A stretch of 64,000 bases of DNA from Humisphaera borealis (GCF_015169395.1 NZ_CP063458.1:5332001-5396000), one strand, 5' to 3'; shown: positions 8,603 to 16,321, counted from the first letter of the stretch. A program made the numbers and translations. The notes: generated by a model not told the origin, from the letters alone.

Positions 8603-8665
8603 GTTCCCACGGGCATACGTCCCACTGGATGAAGCGGCCCGGCCGCCTCATGAGAGTTGCAATTT

Positions 8666-8713
8666 GCGATTGAGCCGACGACCGCCTTGCCGGACGTCGG
8701 CTCAATCGCTTTG
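8666..8713 (+). terminator. terminator-like hairpin after the TraB gene
   Basis: A perfect 15-bp stem, GCGATTGAGCCGACG (8666-8680) with its complement at 8695-8709, 14-nt loop, followed by only TTTGAT. Confidence 0.6.
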
Positions 8714-8724
8714 ATGGCGCGTGC

Positions 8725-9186
8725 ATGACCACCGAGCCACCTGATCTCTCGGCCATCATCGTCCGCCGTGCGACGCCGCAGGAGATAATCGACCTGCGCT
8801 GGCGCATCCTGCGACAGGGCCTGCCACGCAGCGAAGCGATCTTTCCCGGCGACGAGCTTGCCACGAGTCTTCACTTCGCCGCGGCGGCGGGGGACACAGT
8901 CCTCTGCTGCGCGACGATGCACCTGAACCAGTGGGAATCCGAGCCGGCGTACCAGTTGCGGGGCATGGCGACCGACGACGGCTACCGAGGTTGTGGGCTG
9001 GGAAGCCGTGTCCTTGAGGCACTGCAATCGGCCGTCTTCGCCGAGACACCAATCCGCCTGCTCTGGTGCAACGCCCGCACGCCGGCGTTGAGTTTCTATC
9101 GCAGGCAGGGGTGGGAAGTGCGATCGGACATGTTCCACATCCCGACCGCCGGCCCGCACGTCAAGATGACCCGACGGCTGACTTGA
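8725..9186 (+). CDS. GNAT family N-acetyltransferase
   Basis: A 153-residue single-domain GNAT enzyme, transferring an acetyl group from acetyl-CoA to an amine. Motif A, the pyrophosphate-binding loop, is RGCGLG at residues 88-93 within a strand-loop-helix (LRGMATDDGYRGCGLGSRVL), and the motif B region NARTPALSFYRRQGWE follows with the usual Y-x-x-x-GF/W. The acceptor cannot be predicted. The ATG at 8725 sits 12 nt after the hairpin that closes the TraB gene, so the gene probably has its own promoter within or before that structure. Confidence 0.85.
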   Translation: MTTEPPDLSAIIVRRATPQEIIDLRWRILRQGLPRSEAIFPGDELATSLHFAAAAGDTVLCCATMHLNQWESEPAYQLRGMATDDGYRGCGLGSRVLEALQSAVFAETPIRLLWCNARTPALSFYRRQGWEVRSDMFHIPTAGPHVKMTRRLT

Positions 9187-9218
9187 GGCTCACGGCAACG
9201 CACACCACGATTTTTCGT

Positions 9219-9246
9219 TTGACCGCCTGAAATCACTGGATATAGT
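9219..9246 (+). promoter_or_regulatory. probable sigma-70 promoter of the tRNA array
   Basis: TTGACC (9219-9224), 16-nt spacer, TATAGT (9241-9246): four and five consensus matches or better. It is the best promoter-like site in the 250-nt gap and lies about 190 nt upstream of the first tRNA, oriented towards it. Confidence 0.5.
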
Positions 9247-9436
9247 TCCGTCGCACCAGAAGCACCCCATGATCGTTTTCGCAAGCAACATCACCCTATG
9301 CCTTACGCAGCCCGGAACGGGCTTGTGTGGGCTGTTATGTTGCCCCCGCTAAGCCCGTCCGGGCGGTACGTCTCCTTCTTTCCATAAGAGCAGAATTGCG
9401 GAGCGCAGAAATCGCGCCGCAGGTTCTACGTTTGCC

Positions 9437-9507
9437 GAGCGTGTGGCCGAACGGTCAGGCGCCGGTCTGCAAAGCCGGTTAAGCGGGTTCGATTCCCGCC
9501 ACGCTCT
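9437..9507 (+). tRNA. tRNA-Cys (GCA)
   Basis: A complete 71-nt cloverleaf: acceptor stem 9437-9443 with 9500-9506, D stem GCC/GGC, anticodon arm CCGGT-CTGCAAA-GCCGG giving anticodon GCA, a short 4-nt variable loop, T arm GCGGG-TTCGATT-CCCGC and discriminator U73, the known bacterial cysteine identity base. CCA is not encoded. It is the first gene of a four-tRNA array. Confidence 0.93.
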
Positions 9508-9569
9508 TGGTTTGCGTGGGGAGACGCGGGATCGCCACCGAAACCCCGCGGTGATCTCTCCCCGTTCGT

Positions 9570-9644
9570 CGCCGCCGTAGCCCAATTGGCAAGAGGCGCC
9601 GGTCTCAGATACCGGAGGTTGCAGGTTCGACTCCTGCCGGCGGC
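9570..9644 (+). tRNA. unusual tRNA-Leu (CAG) with short variable loop
   Basis: A 75-nt cloverleaf with a perfect 7-bp acceptor stem (GCCGCCG with CGGCGGC), 3-bp D stem (GCC/GGC) with a 12-nt loop containing GG, anticodon arm CCGGT-CTCAGAT-ACCGG and T arm GCAGG-TTCGACT-CCTGC. The anticodon CAG reads the leucine codon CUG and the discriminator is A73, as in leucine tRNAs. The variable loop is only AGGTT; bacterial leucine tRNAs are type II with a long paired variable arm. Position 37 is A where leucine CAG tRNAs have G. CCA is not encoded. It is a sound tRNA gene by structure, but its charging is open. Confidence 0.78.
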
Positions 9645-9676
9645 ATTTGGTTGTGAATGCGAGATTCGAATGACTC

Positions 9677-9750
9677 GCTGCGGTAGCCCAACTGGCAGAG
9701 GCCACGGATTGAGAGTCCGTGCAGTGCGGGTTCGACCCCCGCCCGCAGCA
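9677..9750 (+). tRNA. unusual tRNA-Leu (GAG) with short variable loop
   Basis: A 74-nt cloverleaf: acceptor GCTGCGG with CCGCAGC, D stem GCC/GGC with an 11-nt loop, anticodon arm ACGGA-TTGAGAG-TCCGT (anticodon GAG, leucine CUC/CUU), 5-nt variable loop GCAGT, T arm GCGGG-TTCGACC-CCCGC and A73. All stems are perfectly paired, which argues against a decayed copy. Like its two neighbours it lacks the long variable arm of leucine tRNAs and has A37 after G36. The D arm, with three pairs and a large loop, resembles that of normal type II leucine tRNAs. No encoded CCA. Confidence 0.78.
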
Positions 9751-9767
9751 TCACCGCGCCCCTGAAC

Positions 9768-9840
9768 GCCACGCTGGCCCAACGGAAGAGGCATCCGGCT
9801 TAAGATCGGACAGTTGAGGGTTCGACTCCCTCGCGTGGCA
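9768..9840 (+). tRNA. unusual tRNA-Leu (UAA) with short variable loop
   Basis: A 73-nt cloverleaf: acceptor GCCACGC with GCGTGGC, D stem GCC/GGC with a 10-nt loop, anticodon arm TCCGG-CTTAAGA-TCGGA with one G-U pair (anticodon UAA, leucine UUA/UUG), 5-nt variable loop CAGTT, T arm GAGGG-TTCGACT-CCCTC and A73. The long variable arm is missing and position 37 is G, where UAA tRNAs normally have a modifiable A. CCA is not encoded. Confidence 0.77.
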
Positions 9841-9868
9841 TGTATGGATAAAAAGACCTGCGATGAGG

Positions 9869-10357
9869 TTACTTCGTCTTCGCGGGCTCGTCGGCGATCT
9901 TCACAATCTTCCCCCACATCAAACCGCCATGATTCCCGCCCGACCACGTGCCAGCGTACTCGTCGCCGTAGAACATCACCCGCGCGGTGAACGTTCCGAA
10001 ACCGGGGATGACCTTGTTCGTCAGCGAAATCACCGGCGTATCGCCGGCCCATTTCACCGGCAGCTTCATCTCCAGCGGCAACGCCAACCCCTTGTATTCG
10101 ATCTTCGCGGTGATCACCCATTCGTCCCCTTCTCCCCGGGCCGCGCGCAGGATCGTGTACGAATCCTTCCTGGGCTCGCCCTCACCCATCGTGAAGCTGC
10201 CGACCAGCTTGACGTTCGTCAGCTTGGCCGCGAACTCCTTATCGAGCGTCGCCTGGTCCTTTTCGACGGCAGGCTTCGCCGCGGGCGCATCGGCCAACGA
10301 GACAGATCCGAGCAGCAGGACGGCGGCGGCGAAGCGGACGAGCGGGAAGGCGGTCAT
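9869..10357 (-). CDS. small secreted protein of unknown function
   Basis: A 162-residue protein with a signal peptide (residues 1 to about 23, VLLLGSVSLADA). The mature part is a single small beta-rich domain (KLVGSFTMGEGEP, EWVITAKIEYKG, TFTARVMFYGDEYAGTWSG) that looks like a lipocalin- or START-like barrel, but I do not recognise a named family. GNHGGLMWGKI near the C-terminus is a distinctive Gly-rich motif. It is transcribed towards the tRNA array and divergently from the oxidase gene, sharing a 146-nt upstream region with it. Confidence 0.72.
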   Translation of the reverse strand: MTAFPLVRFAAAVLLLGSVSLADAPAAKPAVEKDQATLDKEFAAKLTNVKLVGSFTMGEGEPRKDSYTILRAARGEGDEWVITAKIEYKGLALPLEMKLPVKWAGDTPVISLTNKVIPGFGTFTARVMFYGDEYAGTWSGGNHGGLMWGKIVKIADEPAKTK

Positions 10358-10473
10358 AAGCTGGTCTCCTTTGTGACGGCGTTCGTGGCAGCAATCAGCG
10401 GGCGTGGCGATTCGCCCGCCCGCACAGAAGTATACGCCCGATCAGGCCGCGCATTTCACGCCGGGCCGCGTGC

Positions 10474-10494
10474 GGTATCGAATTTCGCGATACC
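10474..10494. promoter_or_regulatory. 7-bp inverted repeat just upstream of the oxidase gene
   Basis: GGTATCG-N7-CGATACC ends 9 nt before the ATG at 10504. It could be an operator between the divergent genes or a hairpin masking the start region. Confidence 0.35.
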
Positions 10495-10503
10495 ATTGGC
10501 CGC

Positions 10504-11649
10504 ATGGCCGAGAGATACGACGTCATTGTGATCGGCGTGGGCGCGATGGGTTCTTCGGCCTGCTTCCACCTCGCCCGGCGCGGCGTGAAGGTCCTTGGCC
10601 TCGAACAGTTTTCCATCGCCCACGACCGGGGCAGCTCGCACGGCCAGAGCCGGATGATCCGGATGGCGTACTATGAGCACCCCGACTACGTGCCGCTACT
10701 CCGCCGGGCCTACGAGCTGTGGGATGAACTCGAATCGCTGAGCGGTCAGAAGCTGCTCCATCGCACCGGCGGCATCTACCTCGGCCCACCCGACGGCGGG
10801 TTGATCGCAGGGTCGCTGGCGTCGGCACGGCTGCACGGGCTGGCCCATGAAGTGCTGTCTCCGGGCGCGCTGGCCGAACGGTTCCCGCCGTTCCACCTGG
10901 CGCCGGGTTGGATCGGCGTTCACGAGCCGGCGGCTGGGTTTCTGCTTCCCGAAGCAGTCGTCGCCGCCTACGCCGGGCTGGCTCGGCAGCACGGAGCCGA
11001 CATCCACGGAAACGAGCCGGTCGTCCAATGGACGCGGGCCGGCGAATCCGACGACGGCGACATTCGCGTCCGGACCGGTGCCGGCGAATACCTCGCCCGA
11101 CGGCTCATCGTCTGTGGCGGGGCCTGGTCAGTCGCGCTTCTTCCGCAGCTCAACACGCCCCTGGTCGTCACGCGACAAGTCCTGGGCTGGGTGCGACCGG
11201 CAAACCCCGAACCCTTTGCCCTCGGCCGATTTCCTGTCTGGGCGGCCGAGAACCCCGACGGTACGCTTCAGTACGGCTTCCCGGTCATGCCCGGCGAACA
11301 AACTTTGAAGGTCGCCTGGCACGGTGCCGGCCGACCAACGGATGCCGACAACCTCGACCGCCGAACCAGCGGCGACGATATCGCCACCTTTCTGCCGGCG
11401 TTGCCGCACCTGCTGCCCGGTGCCGCCGGCCCCGTCGCCGAGATGCGCGTCTGCATGTACACCAACAGCCCGGATCACCATTTCATCATCGATCGCCTTC
11501 CGAGCGAGCCGAACGTGACCGTTGCCTGCGGCTTCAGCGGGCACGGCTTTAAGTTCGCCAGCGTCATCGGCGAGGTGCTCGCCGACCTGGCGACCTCCGG
11601 ACAGACCTCGCGCCCGGCGGGTTTCCTATCCCTGGCCCGATTCCGGTGA
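10504..11649 (+). CDS. sarcosine / N-methyl-L-tryptophan oxidase family flavoenzyme
   Basis: A 381-residue FAD enzyme of the monomeric sarcosine oxidase/SolA family, which oxidises N-methyl amino acids to the free amino acid, formaldehyde and hydrogen peroxide. Visible are the dinucleotide loop GVGAMGSSA (11-19), the LEQF end of the second strand, the SRMIRMAYYEHPDY segment (49-62), Lys269 in LKVAWHG, matching the oxygen-activating Lys265 of MSOX, and Cys317 in RVCMYTNSPDHHF, the residue that carries FAD covalently. Length matches the family (about 370-390). Choosing among sarcosine, N-methyltryptophan and pipecolate is not possible by eye. Confidence 0.88.
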   Translation: MAERYDVIVIGVGAMGSSACFHLARRGVKVLGLEQFSIAHDRGSSHGQSRMIRMAYYEHPDYVPLLRRAYELWDELESLSGQKLLHRTGGIYLGPPDGGLIAGSLASARLHGLAHEVLSPGALAERFPPFHLAPGWIGVHEPAAGFLLPEAVVAAYAGLARQHGADIHGNEPVVQWTRAGESDDGDIRVRTGAGEYLARRLIVCGGAWSVALLPQLNTPLVVTRQVLGWVRPANPEPFALGRFPVWAAENPDGTLQYGFPVMPGEQTLKVAWHGAGRPTDADNLDRRTSGDDIATFLPALPHLLPGAAGPVAEMRVCMYTNSPDHHFIIDRLPSEPNVTVACGFSGHGFKFASVIGEVLADLATSGQTSRPAGFLSLARFR

Positions 11650-11695
11650 AAGTCGAACGTCGCGGAAGAATCCTGGAACGGATCGCCACTAATAC

Positions 11696-11707
11696 TTAGA
11701 ACGCTAA
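11696..11707. promoter_or_regulatory. candidate MarR operator
   Basis: TTAG-N4-CTAA lies 50 nt upstream of the MarR-type regulator start. Regulators of this family often bind such short AT-rich inverted repeats at their own promoter. Confidence 0.3.
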
Positions 11708-11757
11708 CGAATGGACCGGCGTCGTTGTGACGCTCACACATTCCAGGCATTCGATGA

Positions 11758-12297
11758 GTGGCTATGCAGGCGGTCGAGTTCCCTCAACCTCGCAACGCGT
11801 CGGAAGCGGCTTTTCGGTCGATCGTTCGCACCAGCGTGCTGCTGCGTCGAATGATGGAGCCCTACTTCGAACAGCACGGCATCAGCGGTGCACAGTGGGC
11901 CGTTCTGCGTGCGCTGGAACGGGCCGAGTCGAAGAGCTTTCGGCATCTGCGGGTCAACGAACTGAGCGACTGGCTGCTGGTGCGGCCGCCGAGCATCACC
12001 AGTGTCGTCTCGCGATTGCGGCGGGACGGACTGGTCCGGCAGGAAGTCTGCCGCGACGATCACCGCGCCCGCCAACTCAGCCTGACGGCGGGCGGGAGAC
12101 GGCTTGTCGCGCGGGTTCTCGAAGGTCACGCCGAGCGCATCGAGATGGTATTGTCACCGCTCGAAGAGCCGGAACGTGATCAGCTGGCGGCATTGTTGGA
12201 GCGCGTCGCGGACCACATGGGCGCACTGGCGGATACCACCGACCTCCCAAAGCCCGCCGTACTGGGCTCAGGCGTCGGTCCTGGCAGTCACGACTGA
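11758..12297 (+). CDS. MarR family transcriptional regulator
   Basis: A 179-residue winged-helix protein. Helices before the DNA-binding part contain SIVRTSVLLRRMMEPYF and GISGAQWAVLRAL; the recognition helix and wing are LSDWLLVRPPSITSVVSRLRRDGLVRQ and CRDDHRARQLSLT, with the Asp-Arg of the wing conserved. It lies 24 nt before the efflux adaptor gene in the same direction, so it probably represses this efflux operon and responds to a substrate of the pump. GTG at 11758 and ATG at 11764 are both possible starts; neither has a good ribosome-binding site. Confidence 0.87.
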   Translation: MAMQAVEFPQPRNASEAAFRSIVRTSVLLRRMMEPYFEQHGISGAQWAVLRALERAESKSFRHLRVNELSDWLLVRPPSITSVVSRLRRDGLVRQEVCRDDHRARQLSLTAGGRRLVARVLEGHAERIEMVLSPLEEPERDQLAALLERVADHMGALADTTDLPKPAVLGSGVGPGSHD

Positions 12298-12321
12298 TTT
12301 CGAGCGTAAGAACGAGGCGAT

Positions 12322-13779
12322 ATGCGAATTCTGAAATGGCTTGTCATCCTGCTGGTGGTGGTCGGACTGGGCGTCGGCGCCTGGATGTGGTTCGGCCGTT
12401 CCACCGAGGCACCGGTGGAGTTCCGCACCGCCAAGGTTAAGCGCGGCGATCTGGCTGCCACCATCAGTGCCACGGGCACGGTCGAACCGGAAGAAGTGGT
12501 TGACGTCGGCGCACAGGTCGCCGGGCAGATCCTGTCGTTCGGTACCGATGCCGACGGACACCAGGTGGACTTCAGGTCGCATGTCGAAGAGGGCATGCTG
12601 CTGGCGCAGATCGACGATGTCACCTACAAGTCGCAGGTCGCTTCGGCCACCGCGCAGGTCAAGAGCGCTCGGGCCGGCGTGCTGCGGGCCAACGCCGAGT
12701 TGCAATCGGCCGAGGCAAAGCAGATGCAGGCGACACGCGATTGGGAACGGGCGCAGAAGCTCGGACCTTCCGAAGCGCTGGCTGCATTTTCGTACGATGC
12801 CTACAAGTCCGGGTATGAAATGTCCGTCGCCGCCGTCGCGGTCGCCAAGGCGGCGATCGCACAGGCCGAAGCATCCGTCGAACAGGCACAGGCGGAGCTC
12901 GACCGGGCGTCGCGAAACCTGGGCTACTGTACGATCAAATCTCCGGTGAAGGGCGTCGTCATCGCCCGGCGGGTGAATATCGGCCAGACGGTTGTCGCCA
13001 GCCTCAACGCGCCCAGCCTGTTCCTGATCGCCAAGGATCTCAAGCGCATCCAAGTCTGGGTTCCGGTGAACGAAGCCGACGTCGGGCAGATTCGTCCAGG
13101 CCAGCCGGTCACGTTCACGGTCGATGCGTTCCCCGGACAGAGCTTCAAAGGCGAAGTCGGCAAGGTGCGGCTCGAGCCGACCATCACGCAGAACGTGGTC
13201 ACCTACACCGTCGAAGTGGAGACCGCCAACCCCGACGAGATCCTGCTGCCCTACCTGACGGCGAATCTGAAGTTCATCACCAGTGAGAAGAAGGCCGTGC
13301 TGTCGGTATCCAACAGTGCGCTGCGATACACCCCCGCGGTGGAACTGATGGTTCCAGAAGCCCGCGAGAAGTACGGCGCGACTGCCGCGGCACCCGCGTC
13401 CGGCGGACCGCCGGGCGGTGGAGCAAGCGGCGCGGGTGCTCCAGCCGGTGGTCCACCAGCCGGCGGCGGGCCGGCGGCCGGCGGTGGCGGCGCGGGTGGC
13501 GGACCTCGTCCTGCCGGCGGCGGCGCGGGGCGAAAAGGCAAAGGCCGATCCAGCGGCGTCGTCTGGATCGCCGCGGACAAGGGGCTGCTCAAACCCGTCG
13601 AAGTGAAAATCGGAATGACCGACGGCGTCGATACCGAGCTCACCGGCGACGAACTCAAGGAAGGTGACGTTGTCATCGCCGGCGAAGTGCCGCGCGACGC
13701 CGCCGCTCCAGCCGGCGGAACGAACCCCTTCGCACCGCAGTTCCCGCGTGGCGGCAGCAGCGGCCGGAGCGGTCGGTAG
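12322..13779 (+). CDS. MacA/HlyD-type periplasmic efflux adaptor
   Basis: A 485-residue membrane-fusion protein. Residues 5-25 form an N-terminal membrane anchor (WLVILLVVVGLGVGAWMWF). Then come the lipoyl-like half (GTVEPEEVVDVGAQVAGQIL), a coiled-coil hairpin rich in Ala/Gln/Glu (about 110-195), the second lipoyl half (IKSPVKGVVIARRVNIGQTV) and beta-barrel domain (QVWVPVNEADVGQIRPGQ). A Gly/Ala/Pro-rich insert of about 60 residues (around 355-415) sits between the barrel and the membrane-proximal domain and is longer than usual. It links the MacB-type pump to the outer-membrane channel encoded downstream. Confidence 0.9.
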   Translation: MRILKWLVILLVVVGLGVGAWMWFGRSTEAPVEFRTAKVKRGDLAATISATGTVEPEEVVDVGAQVAGQILSFGTDADGHQVDFRSHVEEGMLLAQIDDVTYKSQVASATAQVKSARAGVLRANAELQSAEAKQMQATRDWERAQKLGPSEALAAFSYDAYKSGYEMSVAAVAVAKAAIAQAEASVEQAQAELDRASRNLGYCTIKSPVKGVVIARRVNIGQTVVASLNAPSLFLIAKDLKRIQVWVPVNEADVGQIRPGQPVTFTVDAFPGQSFKGEVGKVRLEPTITQNVVTYTVEVETANPDEILLPYLTANLKFITSEKKAVLSVSNSALRYTPAVELMVPEAREKYGATAAAPASGGPPGGGASGAGAPAGGPPAGGGPAAGGGGAGGGPRPAGGGAGRKGKGRSSGVVWIAADKGLLKPVEVKIGMTDGVDTELTGDELKEGDVVIAGEVPRDAAAPAGGTNPFAPQFPRGGSSGRSGR

Positions 13780-13820
13780 TCCGATTGCTGCGCGAATCAG
13801 CGTTTCTGGTCATTCAGTTT

Positions 13821-13937
13821 CAACACGAAGGCACGAAGATCACGAAGGACACGAAGAATAGCCAGATAAAGGACGCCGTCGTCGAAAACAGAATGGGATT
13901 TGCTCGTTCTTCGTGACCTTCGTGCCTTCGTGTTGAG
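13821..13937. repeat. CACGAAG-rich inverted repeat pair
   Basis: CAACACGAAGGCACGAAG starts the left arm at 13821; the right arm (13907-13937) carries its near-complement, CTTCGTGCCTTCGTGTTG. Each arm is itself a short tandem of ACGAAG units. It lies between the adaptor and ABC genes. Confidence 0.7.
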
Positions 13938-13980
13938 ATCGAACTTGAGGGAGTATCCACGGGTTTCAGACGGCTTGCAT

Positions 13981-14011
13981 CACGGGCAAGCGAGTACGCT
14001 TGCCCATGCCA
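13981..14011. repeat. short copy of the GGGCAAG...CTTGCCC palindrome
   Basis: CACGGGCAAGCGAGTACGCT followed by TGCCCATGCCA resembles the right half of the 77-bp elements at 18163-18239 and 20531-20607. Confidence 0.6.
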
Positions 14012-14061
14012 TCCGGACGAATCATCGCCTCAACCGCAGTCGGAAGTCTAAGCAGACCAAC

Positions 14062-14766
14062 ATGGACCTCATCCGCCTCAACAACATCACCAAGACGTAC
14101 CGCGTCGGCGAAGTCGATGTGCCTGTGCTCAAGGGCATCTCGATGACCGTCGAGCGCGGCGAAATGGTCGCGCTCATGGGTGCCAGCGGGTCGGGCAAAT
14201 CCACCCTCATGAACATCCTCGGCTGCCTCGACCGGCCGACCTCGGGCGAGTACTGGCTCGATAACGAGGAAGTCTCGCGCATCGACAACAACAAGCGGGC
14301 GATGGTCCGCAACCGCAAGATCGGCTTCGTCTTCCAGAGCTTCAACCTGCTCGCCCGCACGACGGCTCTCGACAATGTCATGATGCCGCTCGCCTACACC
14401 TCCGACCTGCCCGAATCCGAAGGCCGCGAGCGGGCCGTCGAGCTGCTCAACCGCGTCGGCCTCGGTGACCGGATCGACCATCACCCGTCGCAGCTTTCCG
14501 GCGGTCAGCAGCAGCGCGTCGCGATCGCCCGGGCCCTGATCAACCGCCCGCCGCTGCTGTTCGCCGACGAACCCACCGGCAACCTCGACTCCCGCACCAG
14601 CGTGGAAATCCTGGAGATGTTCCGAAAGCTCAATGCCGACGAGGGGATCACCATCATCCTCGTCACCCACGCCGCCGAGGTCGCCGACGTCGCCCGGCGG
14701 AGCATTCACATCCGCGACGGGCTCATCGAAAAGGGTGCGTACGAGCACCGGGCGGTGAAGGTATGA
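14062..14766 (+). CDS. MacB-type ABC transporter ATP-binding protein
   Basis: A 234-residue ATPase of the LolD/MacB group. Walker A is GASGSGKST (40-48), the Q-loop FQSFNLLA (91-98), the ABC signature LSGGQQQR (145-152), Walker B LLFADEPTG (165-173) and the switch His lies in VTHAAE. It couples ATP hydrolysis to the permease encoded 181 nt downstream; the two parts are fused in E. coli MacB but separate here. The ATG at 14062 is chosen because family similarity starts at MDLIRL; the open frame upstream runs through repeat DNA. Confidence 0.93.
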   Translation: MDLIRLNNITKTYRVGEVDVPVLKGISMTVERGEMVALMGASGSGKSTLMNILGCLDRPTSGEYWLDNEEVSRIDNNKRAMVRNRKIGFVFQSFNLLARTTALDNVMMPLAYTSDLPESEGRERAVELLNRVGLGDRIDHHPSQLSGGQQQRVAIARALINRPPLLFADEPTGNLDSRTSVEILEMFRKLNADEGITIILVTHAAEVADVARRSIHIRDGLIEKGAYEHRAVKV

Positions 14767-14800
14767 GCTTGGTATCGTCCATTGCGATGATGGGGACGTC

Positions 14801-14888
14801 GGTGCCACGGGTCGGCGGTACTCCGCAGACCCGTGCGCCGGATGCGCGATTCGCACGGGTCTCCGGAGTACCGGCGACCCGTGGCACC
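14801..14888. repeat. 88-bp palindromic element, copy A1
   Basis: GGTGCCACGGGTC... reads into a near-perfect 37-bp inverted repeat that ends in ...GACCCGTGGCACC, with a 14-nt centre. Copies A2 (20392-20479) and A3 (20671-20758) have the same length. Here it sits between the ABC ATPase and permease genes of one operon, so it would be transcribed as a long hairpin. Confidence 0.88.
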
Positions 14889-14947
14889 AGATCGCGACGT
14901 TATCTGCCGTCGCTGCTTAGATTATCTTGCCGTCCTGGAGGCCCGCC

Positions 14948-16321
14948 ATGCGCGTAACCCGCACCATTCGAACCGCAGTCCGGGCCCTGCGCCGCAACAT
15001 CATGCGGTCCATCCTCACGACCCTCGGCATCATCATCGGCATCGCCGCGGTCATCGCGATGATGGAGATCGGCAACGGCGTCTCGGCGCAGATCCAGAAG
15101 TCGATCACCAGCCTGGGCGCCAACAACCTCATGATCTGGCCGGGCAGTTCGTTCGGCGGGGGCGTGTCGTATTCCAGCGGCCGCATCACACTGACCAACC
15201 AGGACTGCGACGCAATCATGGAGCGCTGTCCCGCCGTGCTCGATGCCGCGCCGATCGTCAACGCCAGCGGGCAGCTCATCAGCGGCAATTCCAACTACCA
15301 GGTCGAAAGCATCATGGGGACCACGCCGGCCTACCTCGCGATCCGGGAACTGCAGATCGAGGAAGGCGAGCCGTTCACCGATCGCGATGTTGTCGCGGGT
15401 TCGCCGGTGTGCCTTGTTGGCAAGACGGTGGTGCGAGAACTCTTCCGCGGCCAGAACCCCGTCGGCCGCGAAATCCGGCTTCAGAACGTCAATCTGAAGG
15501 TCGTCGGCGTGCTGGCGCCCAAGGGTGCCAACATGTTCGGCCGCGATCAGGACGACGTGCTCTTGGCCCCTTGGACCACCATCAAGTACCGCATTTCAAC
15601 CGGCTCCGGTGGCTCCGGCAGTTCGAGCAGTGCCGGCGATTCATCCGGGACCAGCAGCGCTGTCAACTCCCTGAACAACCGTTACCCCAGCGGTAAGGTC
15701 GAGATTTATCCCGAGAAATCTGCCAATCAGCTCGCCAACACGCCGATGCCCGTCAAGTTCGCCAACGTCAGCCAGATCACCTGTCGGGCGGTGTCGGCCG
15801 GGCAGACCCAGGCGGCGGTCGAGCAGATCACCGAGGTGCTCCGCGAGCGGCACCGCATCCGCACCGGTGAGCCTGACGACTTCCGCGTGCGCGACATGAC
15901 GGAACTCGGCAACACCCTCAGCAGCAGCTCGAGCCTGATGACTAACCTCCTGCTGATCGTCGCGGCGATCTCGCTGGTGGTCGGTGGGGTGGGCATCATG
16001 AACATCATGCTCGTGTCCGTCACCGAGCGCACGCGTGAGATCGGATTGCGGATGGCCGTCGGCGCGCGGTCGCGCGACATTCTCGTGCAGTTCCTGATCG
16101 AGGCGATCCTGCTGTGCCTCGCCGGTGGCGCAGTCGGCATTCTGCTCGGACGACTCACGTCCATCGTCGTCCGGTCGGTGCTTAACTGGGCGACCGCCGT
16201 CTCCGTGCCGGCGATCGTCGTGTCGGTCGCGGTCTCGGCGTTTGTCGGCGTGGCGTTTGGTTTTTACCCGGCGTGGAAGGCATCCCGGCTCGATCCCATC
16301 GACGCGCTGCGGTACGAATAG
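14948..16321 (+). CDS. MacB-type ABC transporter permease
   Basis: A 457-residue permease of the MacB/FtsX type. TM1 lies at about 22-42 (ILTTLGIIIGIAAVIAMMEI), followed by a large periplasmic domain of about 270 residues and three C-terminal TM helices with the FtsX-domain signature VGGVGIMNIMLVSVTERTRE (about 350-370) and GLRMAVGARSRDI. A Ser/Gly-rich loop (about 220-240) is a low-complexity insertion. GGAGG lies 7-11 nt before the ATG at 14948, a strong ribosome-binding site. With the adaptor, ATPase and channel it forms a tripartite exporter for macrolides, peptides or lipids. Confidence 0.92.
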   Translation: MRVTRTIRTAVRALRRNIMRSILTTLGIIIGIAAVIAMMEIGNGVSAQIQKSITSLGANNLMIWPGSSFGGGVSYSSGRITLTNQDCDAIMERCPAVLDAAPIVNASGQLISGNSNYQVESIMGTTPAYLAIRELQIEEGEPFTDRDVVAGSPVCLVGKTVVRELFRGQNPVGREIRLQNVNLKVVGVLAPKGANMFGRDQDDVLLAPWTTIKYRISTGSGGSGSSSSAGDSSGTSSAVNSLNNRYPSGKVEIYPEKSANQLANTPMPVKFANVSQITCRAVSAGQTQAAVEQITEVLRERHRIRTGEPDDFRVRDMTELGNTLSSSSSLMTNLLLIVAAISLVVGGVGIMNIMLVSVTERTREIGLRMAVGARSRDILVQFLIEAILLCLAGGAVGILLGRLTSIVVRSVLNWATAVSVPAIVVSVAVSAFVGVAFGFYPAWKASRLDPIDALRYE

